A stretch of DNA of 64,000 bases from Hyphomicrobium sp. (lineage in GTDB: Bacteria; Pseudomonadota; Alphaproteobacteria; Rhizobiales; Hyphomicrobiaceae). Made by a program: the position numbers and the translations under genes. Positions 49,779 through 59,754 of this stretch are shown here, one piece after another. The notes under the pieces are model-generated. The model was not told where the DNA came from. It worked only from the letters and a program-made list of their open reading frames with translations, and did no database searches. Location: contig NZ_JAIELN010000019.1 of the NCBI RefSeq assembly GCF_019753045.1, forward strand, positions 1 to 64,000. Reading direction: 5' to 3'. The number at the start of each line of letters is the position of its first letter. Positions within the stretch are counted from its first letter, which is position 1.

Positions 49779-51128
49779 ATGAGCAGGTCCATTACGATTG
49801 CAAAAGCTGGGCTTCCGCCGGGTCCCAAAGGCACCCTGATCGGAGGCAACATCTCCCAGATCGGGCCGCGCCGCGTCGATTTCTTTCTCGACCTTGCGCG
49901 GACATATGGCTCCATCGCCAGTTTTCGTGCCGGCCGGTGGCGCCTCTTTCTCGTCAGCGATCCAGAGCTTATCCAGCAGGTTCTGGTCACCGATGCGCGC
50001 CACTACATCAAGCACTTCGGTGCTCGCGCATTCAAGCCCATCCTCGGCAACGGCCTCGTGACGAGTGAAGGCGGTTTCTGGCTCAGCCAACGCCGCCTCA
50101 TGCAGCCGGCATTCCTCAAGGCGCAAGTGCTGTCCTACGCGCCGATCATGGCCGAGCTTGCGAACGCGATGGTTTCGAAATGGTCTCCCGGTCAGGCTGT
50201 CGATCTCGAGTACGAATTCAGCATACTGACAAGCGCCATCGCCCTCAAAACGCTTTTCGGCCTCGATGACCGGGGCGATCACGAAGGCGTCTATCGAAGT
50301 CTGATGGAGGCTTTCGATCTCCTGACTATACGGCTCGACGCGACTTTCACTCTACCGATCTTTTTTCCTACTCCGGCCAACATCAAGATACGCCGCGCCG
50401 TCGCGCGCGTCATAGATCTCATCGATGACTTCATCGCGCGGGGGAGATCTCGCCCGCTTGGCAACGACCTGCTTTCAACGATGATCATGGCCCAGCGCGA
50501 GGACGGCTCGCGGATGACCGACCAACAGCTTCGTGACGAAGCGATGACGCTCTATCTCGCCGGTTACGAAACGACGGCGCTGACGCTGACCTGGAGCTGG
50601 TATCTCCTCTCGCAACATCCGAGCGCCGAACGGAAACTCGCCGACGAGTGGGCTCGCGTGCTCGGCGGACGAACTCCGACAGCCAGTGACCTCGCAGCCC
50701 TCCCCTACACTGCGGCAGTCATCAATGAAGCGATGCGGCTCTATCCTCCCGTCTACGCCATCGGCCGCGAAGCGACGACTGATCTCGAACTCGGCGGATA
50801 CCGCGTCAAGCGCGGCTATACGATCCTGATGAGCCAATGGGTCAGTCACCGCGATCCAAAATATTTTCCGGAACCCGAGCGGTTTTTGCCGGAGCGATGG
50901 CTCGATGGATTGGCGACGCGTCTCCCGAAATTCGCTTATTACCCGTTCGGTGGTGGCCAGCGCCTTTGTATCGGAAGCCATTTCGCGACGATGGAAGCGG
51001 CGATTGTCCTTGCGGCCGTCGGGCAAAAATACGGGTTTACGATTGCCCCCGACGCGGTGATCGATATCAAGCCGCAAATCACATTGCCGCCCAAGTACGG
51101 CATGCCGGCAACGCTCGAACTTCGTTGA
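49779..51128 (+). CDS. Cytochrome P450
   Basis: LYLAGYETTALTLTW (I helix), NEAMRLYPPV (ExxR), FGGGQRLCIGSHFA (heme Cys); start MSRSITIAKAGLPPGPKG. Confidence 0.95.
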   Translation: MSRSITIAKAGLPPGPKGTLIGGNISQIGPRRVDFFLDLARTYGSIASFRAGRWRLFLVSDPELIQQVLVTDARHYIKHFGARAFKPILGNGLVTSEGGFWLSQRRLMQPAFLKAQVLSYAPIMAELANAMVSKWSPGQAVDLEYEFSILTSAIALKTLFGLDDRGDHEGVYRSLMEAFDLLTIRLDATFTLPIFFPTPANIKIRRAVARVIDLIDDFIARGRSRPLGNDLLSTMIMAQREDGSRMTDQQLRDEAMTLYLAGYETTALTLTWSWYLLSQHPSAERKLADEWARVLGGRTPTASDLAALPYTAAVINEAMRLYPPVYAIGREATTDLELGGYRVKRGYTILMSQWVSHRDPKYFPEPERFLPERWLDGLATRLPKFAYYPFGGGQRLCIGSHFATMEAAIVLAAVGQKYGFTIAPDAVIDIKPQITLPPKYGMPATLELR

Positions 51129-51204
51129 CGCATTCACGCAACTCGCGTCATTCACTGCGCGTCAATGCACATCGCCGCGTCCGCAGCCAATCGGGATTTC
51201 ACAC

Positions 51205-51966
51205 ATGAGCGCAAAGGTCGTTGCAATTACAGGCGGTGCTCAGGGCATCGGCCGTGCCATCAGCTATGCCTTCGCCGCAGCGGGATATGCCGTCTCGATC
51301 GCCGATCCCGCGGAGGATGCCGGCGAGGAAGCGGCGGCGCATATTCGAAACCTCGGCGCACGGTGCCTCTACGAACGCGCGGACACATCGCAGGAGATCG
51401 ACGTTCAGCGCTGGATCGCCCGGACCGTCAAAGACCTTGGTTGTCCGCATGTGCTCGTCAACAATGCGGGCATCCTCGCCAATCGGCCGTTCCTCGAACT
51501 TCCGATTGCGGAATTCGATCGCGTGCAGGCAGTCAACGTCCGCGGCACGGTGCTTTGCTCGCAAGCCGTCGCGCGAGAAATGGTGAAGCACAAGCACGGC
51601 GGCGCCATCATCAATATCTCGTCGACGCGCGCTTTCATGTCGGAGCCAGGCACAGAAGCCTATACAGCGTCAAAGGGTGCAATCTCCGCGCTCACGCACG
51701 GCATGGCGATCAGTCTCGGCCCCGCTGGCATTCGCGTGAATTCGATAAGCCCGGGCTGGATCGAGACGAGCGACTGGCAATTCTCGGGGCGAGCGAAAAA
51801 ACCTCACCATTCGAAGACCGACAACGATCAGCACCCAGTCGGCCGCGTTGGCGTACCGGAAGACATCGCCAAGGCGTGCCTGTTTCTTGCGGACAGCGCC
51901 GATTTCATGACCGGGCAGAACATCACCATCGACGGCGGTATGACTGTGAAGATGATTTACGCATGA
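51205..51966 (+). CDS. SDR family oxidoreductase
   Basis: ITGGAQGIGRAISYAFAAAGY, LVNNAGILANRPF, YTASKGAISALTHGMA. Confidence 0.94.
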   Translation: MSAKVVAITGGAQGIGRAISYAFAAAGYAVSIADPAEDAGEEAAAHIRNLGARCLYERADTSQEIDVQRWIARTVKDLGCPHVLVNNAGILANRPFLELPIAEFDRVQAVNVRGTVLCSQAVAREMVKHKHGGAIINISSTRAFMSEPGTEAYTASKGAISALTHGMAISLGPAGIRVNSISPGWIETSDWQFSGRAKKPHHSKTDNDQHPVGRVGVPEDIAKACLFLADSADFMTGQNITIDGGMTVKMIYA

Positions 51967-52046
51967 TTTGAGGGGTTTGAACGCAAAATCGTCACGGGAA
52001 TTTGGGAATAAAGAATCGCGCCGCATATTGATCAGGGCAAACCCTC

Positions 52047-52916
52047 GTGACGAACACCATTATCGAGAACGTCTCTGATACCGCTTTCTGGGTCGCGCAT
52101 TACCGGAGCATCGAGACGAGCCGGAACGATGCGCTTTTTCGCGATCCGCTCGCAGGTATCCTCGCGGGACACCGGGGAAAGTTGATCGCGGACTCCATGC
52201 CCCGGGGCTTCATGACGTCATGGGTCATCGCGATACGGACGCGCATCATCGACGATTTCATTCACGATGCCGTCGCTCAAGGCGTCGACACCATTCTCAA
52301 TCTCGGCGCGGGGCTGGACACGCGTCCGTATCGCATGGATCTCCCCTCTTCGTTTCAATGGATCGAAGCCGACTATCCCGACGTGATTGCGTACAAGGAA
52401 GAGCGGCTCTCGGCAGAAACGCCGCGTTTCAAGCTCAAGCGCATCAAATGCGACCTGGCGGACGACGACGCACGGCGACGGCTCTTTGCCTCGACGAATG
52501 CGCAAGCCGGGAAGTTGCTCGTTCTGACCGAAGGGGTCATTCCGTATTTGACCCCCGAGCAAGCAGGGGCCCTCGCCGAAGATCTCAGAACTCTCGATCG
52601 TGCCGCAGGTTGGATCGTCGACTTCTTTTCGCCGGAACTGATCAAAACGCGCGAGCGGATGATGGCCGGACGATTGAAGAATGCGCCCTTCCGATTTCAG
52701 CCAGCCGACTGGTTCGGGTTCTTCGAAACCCGCGGCTGGCGCACAGACGAACTGCGCTATTTAGGCGAGGAAGGCGACCGCCTCGGCAGGCCGATCGAGA
52801 TACCGCCGGTCGGCAAAGCGATAGTCATCATACAAATGCTGTTCATGTCGAAGGCGCGCAGGGAGCGGTTTCGCAAAGCGGCTGGCTACGCGATGCTTAG
52901 ACCCACTTCGAATTAG
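52047..52916 (+). CDS. Class I SAM-dependent methyltransferase (LCMT/PPM1-type)
   Basis: NDALFRDPLAGILAG, TILNLGAGLDTRPYRM, EADYPDVIAYKEERL; GTG start. Confidence 0.88.
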   Translation: MTNTIIENVSDTAFWVAHYRSIETSRNDALFRDPLAGILAGHRGKLIADSMPRGFMTSWVIAIRTRIIDDFIHDAVAQGVDTILNLGAGLDTRPYRMDLPSSFQWIEADYPDVIAYKEERLSAETPRFKLKRIKCDLADDDARRRLFASTNAQAGKLLVLTEGVIPYLTPEQAGALAEDLRTLDRAAGWIVDFFSPELIKTRERMMAGRLKNAPFRFQPADWFGFFETRGWRTDELRYLGEEGDRLGRPIEIPPVGKAIVIIQMLFMSKARRERFRKAAGYAMLRPTSN

Positions 52917-52946
52917 CTCGAGATTGAATTGGGACATAGGAAACAA

Positions 52947-52974
52947 GGCCCCGGCACACTGCTGCGCCGGGGCC
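52947..52974 (-). terminator. Hairpin between the methyltransferase and DUF1328 genes
   Basis: GGCCCCGGC-acactgctgc-GCCGGGGCC; weak U tract on minus strand (TTGTTT). Confidence 0.45.
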
Positions 52975-53024
52975 TCGAGCGGTTCCATCGAACAACCGCA
53001 CCTTTGGCTCGTCACCAAAGATAT

Positions 53025-53204
53025 CTAAACGCCTCTCCTCAGAACGCTTGCGAGAAGGCCCACAACGATGAACACGACGGCAACCACCAGCAGCAGGTGC
53101 GCGCCAGACATCGCGGTGCCCGCCACGCCGCCAAAGCCGAGGGCAGCGGCAACGATCGCGACAATTAGAAAAACGATCGCGTAATAAATCAGATTACCAC
53201 CCAT
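53025..53204 (-). CDS. DUF1328 family small membrane protein
   Basis: MGGNLIYYAIVFLIVAIVAAALGFGGVAGTAMSGAHLLLVVAVVFIVVGLLA. Confidence 0.9.
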   Translation of the reverse strand: MGGNLIYYAIVFLIVAIVAAALGFGGVAGTAMSGAHLLLVVAVVFIVVGLLASVLRRGV

Positions 53205-53347
53205 GTGGTCCTCCATATCAATTCATTCGAGGAGGCAACGCACGCCGGACTCATCGGGTTCCGTGGGCGTGGAGGGTCAATTTCTGCACCGCAATGGGGA
53301 ACTGCAAACCCTGTACGGACCAAGTTCCAGCTGATGCCGCTGCAGCG

Positions 53348-53788
53348 TTAAGGACTACCCGTAAACGCCCTTCGGAAATCCTCGGACGATAGTTCTTCGA
53401 GGACAGCGCGAAGATCGGCTGCTCGCTTATCGCCAAACGTCTTTTCGAAACGCCGTTGCGCATCGGCCCAAAGCTTGCTCGTCTGCTCGAGCTTTTTCCG
53501 GCCGGCCTTCGTCAGCGTCACGCGCTTGACGCGGCGATCGTTCTTGTCGGGCACCAAGGCGACGTAGCCATCACGGATCAGCGGCTTGAGCGTGTGGCTC
53601 AGTGCCGACAAGTCCATGACGATTTCCGCCGCGAGTTCGCGGAGCGCCGGCTCTCGCATGATGTCGATTTGGGCCAGCAGTCCGAACTGAGTTGCGCGGA
53701 GACCGCTTGGCGCGAGCGCGTCGTCATAGACCTGCCCCAGCATGCGGCTGGCGCGGCGGAGCATCGAATTATTGCACTCGCGTGTCAT
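53348..53788 (-). CDS. MarR family transcriptional regulator
   Basis: LRELAAEIVMDLSALSHTLKPLIRDGYVALVPDKNDRRVKRVTLTKAGRKKLE; start MTRECNNSMLRR. Confidence 0.9.
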   Translation of the reverse strand: MTRECNNSMLRRASRMLGQVYDDALAPSGLRATQFGLLAQIDIMREPALRELAAEIVMDLSALSHTLKPLIRDGYVALVPDKNDRRVKRVTLTKAGRKKLEQTSKLWADAQRRFEKTFGDKRAADLRAVLEELSSEDFRRAFTGSP

Positions 53789-53835
53789 TTGGAACCTCGG
53801 CCAAACAATCTGGCGTAACGGCAAAAAAATCTCAA

Positions 53836-53845
53836 GGCATATGCC
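53836..53845. promoter_or_regulatory. Candidate MarR operator 1
   Basis: GGCATATGCC palindrome upstream of the marR gene. Confidence 0.6.
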
Positions 53846-53939
53846 ACTGATTTTCTTCGCCTAAATCGTGTGTGGCTTTGGTGAATGTCTGACCGCGATG
53901 AAAATGCGCTTGATTTTCGTCCGTATCCGCCCTTCATTG

Positions 53940-53953
53940 CTGGCATATGCCAG
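53940..53953. promoter_or_regulatory. Candidate MarR operator 2
   Basis: CTGGCATATGCCAG perfect palindrome upstream of the alpha/beta hydrolase. Confidence 0.65.
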
Positions 53954-53974
53954 TAATATTATCGGAGATGTTTC

Positions 53975-54823
53975 ATGCTCGGCAAAGTGACCGCGACGAC
54001 AGTTGCAACGCAGACAATCGAGGGCGCCAACGGCGTTCGCTACGCCTATCGCCGTTTTGGCAATGGGGGCGACGTTCCGCTCGTTCTATTTCAGCATTTT
54101 ACGGGAACGCTTGATTTCTGGGATCCGGCGTTGCTCGACGCGCTCGCGGCCGAGCGCGAGGTCATCATCTTCAACAATACCGGTGTCGGCTCAACCAGCG
54201 GCACTACGCCGAGCACGGTCCAGCAGATGGCGCGCGATGCGTTGACCTTCATAGACGCGCTGAAACTTCGCAAAATCGACGTTCTCGGGTTTTCGCTCGG
54301 CGGCTTCATCGCGCAGGACATCGCGCTTGCGCGTCCGCGCCTCGTCCGCCGTCTCGTTCTGGCAGGAACCGCGCCGCAGGGCGGCCCCGGCCTTCACGGT
54401 TGGCGGCAAGACATCTATGATGCCACGCATACGGATAATCCTGGCGCGGGCACCCTGCTCTACATCATGTTCAAGCAGACGCCGACCAGCCAAGCGAAGG
54501 GCAACGAGTATCTCGGCCGCTTCATGGAGCGGAAGGATCGCGACGCTCCCGGAACACTTGCTACGCGCGACGCGCAGTACGATGCGGTGGTGGAATGGGG
54601 CATCCCGGACCACAACAAGCTGGAGCGCCTCGCGGCCATTACCCAGCCAACGTTCGTCGCGAACGGCGACGCCGATTACATGTGTCCGACGCGCCTTACC
54701 CATCTGATGGGCGGCCTCATTCCGAACGCCCGGGTGAAGATCTACCCCGACGCCGGACACGGCTTCCTCTGGCAGCACCACGGGGAGTTCGCAGCCGACG
54801 TAAATGCGTTTCTAGCGAACTGA
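53975..54823 (+). CDS. Alpha/beta hydrolase
   Basis: DVLGFSLGGFIAQDIAL nucleophile elbow; DAGHGFLWQHH. Confidence 0.93.
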   Translation: MLGKVTATTVATQTIEGANGVRYAYRRFGNGGDVPLVLFQHFTGTLDFWDPALLDALAAEREVIIFNNTGVGSTSGTTPSTVQQMARDALTFIDALKLRKIDVLGFSLGGFIAQDIALARPRLVRRLVLAGTAPQGGPGLHGWRQDIYDATHTDNPGAGTLLYIMFKQTPTSQAKGNEYLGRFMERKDRDAPGTLATRDAQYDAVVEWGIPDHNKLERLAAITQPTFVANGDADYMCPTRLTHLMGGLIPNARVKIYPDAGHGFLWQHHGEFAADVNAFLAN

Positions 54824-54836
54824 GGAGCGCTTGAAA

Positions 54837-55358
54837 ATGAAGGCCGAGGCCAAGATGGAAACACTTCCGTTCACCGGCAAGCGCATCGTCGTTCGGACCC
54901 CACGTGGTATTGACGACGTGCTGAACCGGCTTCGCGGCGTCATGGGATCTTCCACCGTTCCCGACATCCTGGCGTTGGCGAAGTCACAGCCCAGCGAAGC
55001 GGAATTCGCTCGACAAGTCGAAGAGCGTTTCGTTGGTGAAAGCGGCTTCATGCTGTTTCATGTCATTGATCACAGCGGCTGGCTGCCGATCTACGGCATC
55101 AAACAGCGGGCCGTGCGATGGATCCTCGGCAATCCGCTGTTGGCGATCACGATGATCCGTCACGACATCACCGCAGGGCTTTTTGCGCCCGTCGAGCTGC
55201 TCGTGACGGACAATCCCGAAGGCGGAGGCTCGACGATAACGTACGTGTTGCCGTCGTCTCTTATGGTCATCGAGGAGAACAAGCCGCTGCTCGATGCGGC
55301 GCTCGATCTCGACAAGAAGCTCGCCGCTTTGGTCGCACACGGCGCCGGAACTCATTGA
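54837..55358 (+). CDS. DUF302 domain-containing protein
   Basis: FHVIDHSGWLPIYGI...YLLGNP-like segment (AVRWILGNPLLAITMIRHDITAGLFAPVELLV) typical of DUF302; SD GAGGAG. Confidence 0.75.
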   Translation: MKAEAKMETLPFTGKRIVVRTPRGIDDVLNRLRGVMGSSTVPDILALAKSQPSEAEFARQVEERFVGESGFMLFHVIDHSGWLPIYGIKQRAVRWILGNPLLAITMIRHDITAGLFAPVELLVTDNPEGGGSTITYVLPSSLMVIEENKPLLDAALDLDKKLAALVAHGAGTH

Positions 55359-55519
55359 GGTGTCGATTGCGGCGGGCATCATCCATTCGAGCAAAACCCG
55401 ATCTTCCAATCTTTTCGGGCGCATTCGATCGTCGCCCGAGAAACTGGTTAACGCGTTGAAACCATAACGCCGCGAGCAGGTTTGCTTTGAGGTTGCGCAG
55501 ACCGCAAAGGAGATGATGA

Positions 55520-55777
55520 ATGAAGCTTGCGACAACGGCTGCACTCTTGGGCGCTAGTATGCTCGCGTTCACGGCGACGACGGCATCGGCCGATATCGTC
55601 TGCAACGGTGACGGCGACTGCTGGCACGTCAAAGAGCGCCACAAATACTCCCCGGATCTGCATCTTCAGGTGCATCCGGACGGCTGGAAGTGGCGGGAAT
55701 CCGACGCTGCGCACCACAGATGGCGTGAGCACGAGGGCCACGGCTATTGGCGCAGCGGCGTGTGGGTCGACTTGTAA
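55520..55777 (+). CDS. Small secreted His/Trp-rich protein
   Basis: Signal peptide MKLATTAALLGASMLAFTATTASA; ADIVCNGDGDCWHVKERHKYSPDLHLQVHPDGWKW. Confidence 0.75.
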   Translation: MKLATTAALLGASMLAFTATTASADIVCNGDGDCWHVKERHKYSPDLHLQVHPDGWKWRESDAAHHRWREHEGHGYWRSGVWVDL

Positions 55778-55801
55778 GATTTACGAGATCGCCAAGCGCA
55801 C

Positions 55802-55841
55802 AAAATAAAATGTCATCCTCGGGGTGAGCCCGAGGATGACA
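55802..55841 (-). terminator. Palindromic terminator downstream of the acyl-CoA carboxylase gene
   Basis: TGTCATCCTCGGG-gtgag-CCCGAGGATGACA, 13-bp perfect stem; minus-strand tail TTTTATTTTG. Confidence 0.75.
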
Positions 55842-55876
55842 TCAACGTTTCGTCTGCTCGCGATGTCAGGGAAGCG

Positions 55877-57409
55877 TCACAACGGAATGTTGTCGTGCTT
55901 CTTCCACGGGTTCTCGAGGGTCTTGTTCCGCAGCATATTCAGCGCGCGGCAGAGACGCTTTCTCGTTGCTGACGGCGTGATGACTTCGTCGATGTAGCCG
56001 CGCTCGGCCGCAACGAAGGGGTTCGCGAAGCGCTTTTTATATTCGTCGATGCGAGTCTGGATTTTCACGGGGTCAGAAAGCTCGGAACGATAGAGAATTT
56101 CCGCCGCGCCCTTGGCACCCATGACGGCAATTTCAGCGGTCGGCCATGCGTAATTCACGTCGCCGCGGATGTGCTTCGAGCTCATCACGTCGTAGGCGCC
56201 GCCGTAGGCCTTGCGGGTAATGACGGTCACTTTCGGCACGGTCGCTTCCGCATACGCAAAGAGCAGCTTTGCGCCATGCTTGATCAAGCCGCCATATTCC
56301 TGAGCGGTTCCGGGCAGGAAGCCCGGCACGTCAACGAAGGTTACGATGGGGATATCGAAGCAGTCGCAGAAGCGAACGAAGCGGGCGGCCTTTCGCGAGG
56401 CGTCGCTGTCGAGAACGCCGGCGAGGACCATCGGCTGGTTCGCAACGATGCCGACGGTTGAGCCTTGCATGCGCGCGAAGCCCGTGACGATGTTCTTCGC
56501 GAAGGCTTCCTGGATTTCGAAGAAGTCGGCTTCGTCGACGACCTTCAGGATCAGTTCCTTGATGTCGTAGGGCTTGTTCGGGTTGTCCGGGATCAATGTA
56601 TCGAGCGAGTGATCGAGCCGGTCCGGACTGTCGTGGCTCGGAATTTCAGGGACGCCTGCCTTGTTGCTCGACGGCAGGAAATCCATCAACCGGCGCATCT
56701 GCAGGAGCGCTTCGAGATCGTTCTCGTATGCCTTGTCGGCGATCGACGACTTCGTCGTGTGAACCTTGGCGCCGCCGAGTTCTTCCGCCGTCACGTTCTC
56801 GTTCGTGACGGTTTTGACGACGTCGGGACCGGTGACGAACATATAGCTCGTGTCTTTCACCATGAAGATGAAGTCGGTCATCGCGGGCGAGTAGACGTCG
56901 CCGCCTGCGCATGGGCCCATGATCACCGAGATCTGGGGAATGACGCCCGATGCCAGAACGTTGCGCTGGAATACTTCGCCGTAACCGCCGAGGGCATCGA
57001 CACCCTCCTGAATACGGGCGCCGCCGGCATCGAAAACACCGACGATCGGCGCGCGGTTCTTGAGCGCCATATCCTGGATCTTGGTGATCTTCTTGGCGTG
57101 CGTCTCTGAGAGCGAGCCGCCCATGACCGTGAAGTCCTTGGCGAAAACGTAAACGACGCGGCCGTTAATCGTGCCCCAGCCGGTAACGACGCCGTCTCCC
57201 GGGACTTTCGTCTTTTCCATTCCGAAGTCGGTGCAGCGGTGCTCGACGTACATGTCGAACTCTTCGAACGAGCCTTCGTCCATCAGAAGCTCGATGCGTT
57301 CCCGCGCCGTCAGCTTGCCTTTGGCGTGCTGGGCGTCGATCCGGGCGCGGCCACCGCCGAGACGGGCGTTGTCGCGACGCTTCTCAAGCTCATCGATAAT
57401 GTCTTTCAT
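55877..57409 (-). CDS. pccB: Acyl-CoA carboxylase carboxyltransferase (propionyl-CoA carboxylase beta subunit)
   Basis: [56 protein letters not shown]; start [12 protein letters not shown]. Confidence 0.92.
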   Translation of the reverse strand: MKDIIDELEKRRDNARLGGGRARIDAQHAKGKLTARERIELLMDEGSFEEFDMYVEHRCTDFGMEKTKVPGDGVVTGWGTINGRVVYVFAKDFTVMGGSLSETHAKKITKIQDMALKNRAPIVGVFDAGGARIQEGVDALGGYGEVFQRNVLASGVIPQISVIMGPCAGGDVYSPAMTDFIFMVKDTSYMFVTGPDVVKTVTNENVTAEELGGAKVHTTKSSIADKAYENDLEALLQMRRLMDFLPSSNKAGVPEIPSHDSPDRLDHSLDTLIPDNPNKPYDIKELILKVVDEADFFEIQEAFAKNIVTGFARMQGSTVGIVANQPMVLAGVLDSDASRKAARFVRFCDCFDIPIVTFVDVPGFLPGTAQEYGGLIKHGAKLLFAYAEATVPKVTVITRKAYGGAYDVMSSKHIRGDVNYAWPTAEIAVMGAKGAAEILYRSELSDPVKIQTRIDEYKKRFANPFVAAERGYIDEVITPSATRKRLCRALNMLRNKTLENPWKKHDNIPL

Positions 57410-57546
57410 GGAACCCCTGGGCTGGCTCGGGAGAAATATGCTGGAACGGCTCTCTAGCATGGCTCCGATGCAGCGCAAACGGTGAGTTGTCGCGAGCCCC
57501 GGGATGGGGTTCCGGCAGTCGCCTCAGGCTTGAAATCAGCCGTTTT

Positions 57547-58242
57547 TCAGGGGTGCGAGGCCGGGTCAGTGGCAAGACGGGTGGCCAGATCTGCGATCTT
57601 TACCTCAACGAAGCCGGCGCCTCGGATCGGCTCAATCACGATCGCATGCCCTCGTCCGGCCGCCCAAGCCAACGTCGAGCCCACGAAGTCGGCGATCGGA
57701 TCGGCGACGACGCGCTTCCCGGCCAGCTTTTTCATGTGGGCTTCGGCGTCGGAACGGGCGGAGAAGACGTGCAGCCGTTCGGCCGACCGCGGCTTCTCCG
57801 TGCCCGGCGTCAACATGGGGCTGTCCTCCCCGCCAACGTAATAGACCTCGCCTTTTTGGCGGGCGGCGGCGGCGTAAAGAGGCACGGCCTCCAACTTCAG
57901 CCGGATGATGAGATCTCGCGGATCGATCTCGGCCTCAATCGGGTCCGAAACCCAATCGGTGCCGACGAAGCCTTTCGCCGTCGCGATACCCGGCAGGATG
58001 TCGGTCACGAAGACTTCGAGCGTGATGTCCTGAAGCTTGCCGTTGCCGGCCAGCGCCTCGGCCCAGCGCTCGGCTTCGATGGGGCTCGACCAGAAGAGCT
58101 GGACCGTGCGCCCCGAAACTTTCTGCGAGGGAACGGAAGCGATCTCTTCGTCGGCGAGGGTTAGCACGCGACCTTCGGCCACCGCCCGGCGGATGAACCG
58201 GTCGCGTTGCGCGAGCTCTGGAATGCGTGGCGCATTGAGCAT
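57547..58242 (-). CDS. Hypothetical protein with two DUF2750-like halves
   Basis: LFWSSPIEAERWAEAL and LHVFSARSDAEAHMKKL repeats; family assignment tentative. Confidence 0.6.
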   Translation of the reverse strand: MLNAPRIPELAQRDRFIRRAVAEGRVLTLADEEIASVPSQKVSGRTVQLFWSSPIEAERWAEALAGNGKLQDITLEVFVTDILPGIATAKGFVGTDWVSDPIEAEIDPRDLIIRLKLEAVPLYAAAARQKGEVYYVGGEDSPMLTPGTEKPRSAERLHVFSARSDAEAHMKKLAGKRVVADPIADFVGSTLAWAAGRGHAIVIEPIRGAGFVEVKIADLATRLATDPASHP

Positions 58243-58416
58243 GAGTGTCGGTTCCGTCACCCCGAATCAGTGTGGGAAATGTTGGCGCGAAATGCGCGTT
58301 AAGAGCAAGCCGGTCTCGCGTGCAACTCGCCGATTACCAAATATTCCGATCGGGCAACGGCGGCCCCCGCCCTTGATTTGCCGTCCGCGACGCCATAAAT
58401 TCGGTTCTTCAATAGC

Positions 58417-59754
58417 TTGGAGTGGCTTGGACGCGATCCGTCAGCCGTGCATCGCGTGACCGAACTACTGATTGTTCTGAGCCTCATTCTCCTCAATGGC
58501 CTTTTTGCGCTTTCCGAGCTGGCGGTCGTCTCCGCCCGGCGTCCGCGCCTCCAGGCCATGGCCAACTCAGGCCGGCGCGGCGCTCAGAGCGCCCTGGCGC
58601 TCTCTGCCGATCCCGGGCGCTTCCTATCTGCGGTTCAAATCGGGATCACCCTGATCGGCATCATCAACGGTGCTTATTCGGGCGAGACCTTCGGTGAAAA
58701 TGCGTCGGCTTACCTGCAGGAGCTCGGCTTTAGCACTGCGGTGGCCGATCCGGTGGGGTTCGGTATCGTTATTGCGACCATCACCTATCTTTCAGTCATC
58801 GTGGGCGAACTGGTGCCGAAGACTTTGGCGCTCCGCAATTCCGAGGCCATCGCCTGCGTCGTGGCGCCGATCATGACGGCGTTCGCAAGTGCCGCGGCGC
58901 CGGTGGTTTGGCTGCTCGACAGCTCGACCCAAGTGGTCTTCCGCGTTTTGGGACTTTCACGAGAAAGGGAAAGCCGGGTCACCGACGAAGAGATCAAGAC
59001 GTTGATCTCCGAGGCTGAGACCGCTGGCGTGCTCGAGAGCGGCGAAGGCGAGCTCATCTCCGGCGTCATGCGCTTGGCTGACAGGGCCGTCATCGGCCTC
59101 ATGACGCCCCGAACGGACGTCGACTGGATCGATATCGATGCGTCCGAAGCAGACATGAAAGAGCGGCTGATTTCCACACCGCACTCGCGGTTGCCTGTCG
59201 GCGAAGGCTCGACCGACAAATTGATCGGCGTGGTGCAGACGCGCGAACTGCTCGCCGGACTTCTTGCGGGCAAACCGTTCGAGGTCGCTGCCTATATCCG
59301 CAAAGCGCCGATGATTCCCGAAACGACGTCGGCGCTCGACGTCTTATCGGTATTGCGGAATGCGGAAGTGCCGATGGCGCTGATACACGACGAGTATGGC
59401 GAATTCGAAGGCCTGGTGACGCCGGCCGACATCCTGGAAGCGATCGCGGGCGTCTTCAAATCCGACGCCGAAGGTTATGAGCCGCATGCCGTGGAACGCG
59501 ACGACGGTTCCTGGCTTTTGTCGGGGTCCATGCCGGTCGACGAAATGGCCGACAAGATCGGTACCGAGCTTCCGGAAAACCGTTCGTACGAGACTGTCGC
59601 GGGGTTTGTGCTGGCGAAGCTGCAGCATATCCCGAAAACCGGCGAGCACGCGGATATCAACGGATGGCGATTTGAGGTCGTCGATCTCGACGGCCGGCGA
59701 ATAGACAAGGTGCTTGCTAGCCGCTTAACGCAGACGCGCCGTCGCGCGCCTTAG
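58417..59754 (+). CDS. Hemolysin/CorC-type protein (CNNM + CBS + transporter-associated domain)
   Basis: LLNGLFALSELAVVSARRPRLQ, GLMTPRTDVDWID, ETVAGFVLAKLQHIPKTGE; start (TTG/GTG) uncertain. Confidence 0.93.
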   Translation: MEWLGRDPSAVHRVTELLIVLSLILLNGLFALSELAVVSARRPRLQAMANSGRRGAQSALALSADPGRFLSAVQIGITLIGIINGAYSGETFGENASAYLQELGFSTAVADPVGFGIVIATITYLSVIVGELVPKTLALRNSEAIACVVAPIMTAFASAAAPVVWLLDSSTQVVFRVLGLSRERESRVTDEEIKTLISEAETAGVLESGEGELISGVMRLADRAVIGLMTPRTDVDWIDIDASEADMKERLISTPHSRLPVGEGSTDKLIGVVQTRELLAGLLAGKPFEVAAYIRKAPMIPETTSALDVLSVLRNAEVPMALIHDEYGEFEGLVTPADILEAIAGVFKSDAEGYEPHAVERDDGSWLLSGSMPVDEMADKIGTELPENRSYETVAGFVLAKLQHIPKTGEHADINGWRFEVVDLDGRRIDKVLASRLTQTRRRAP

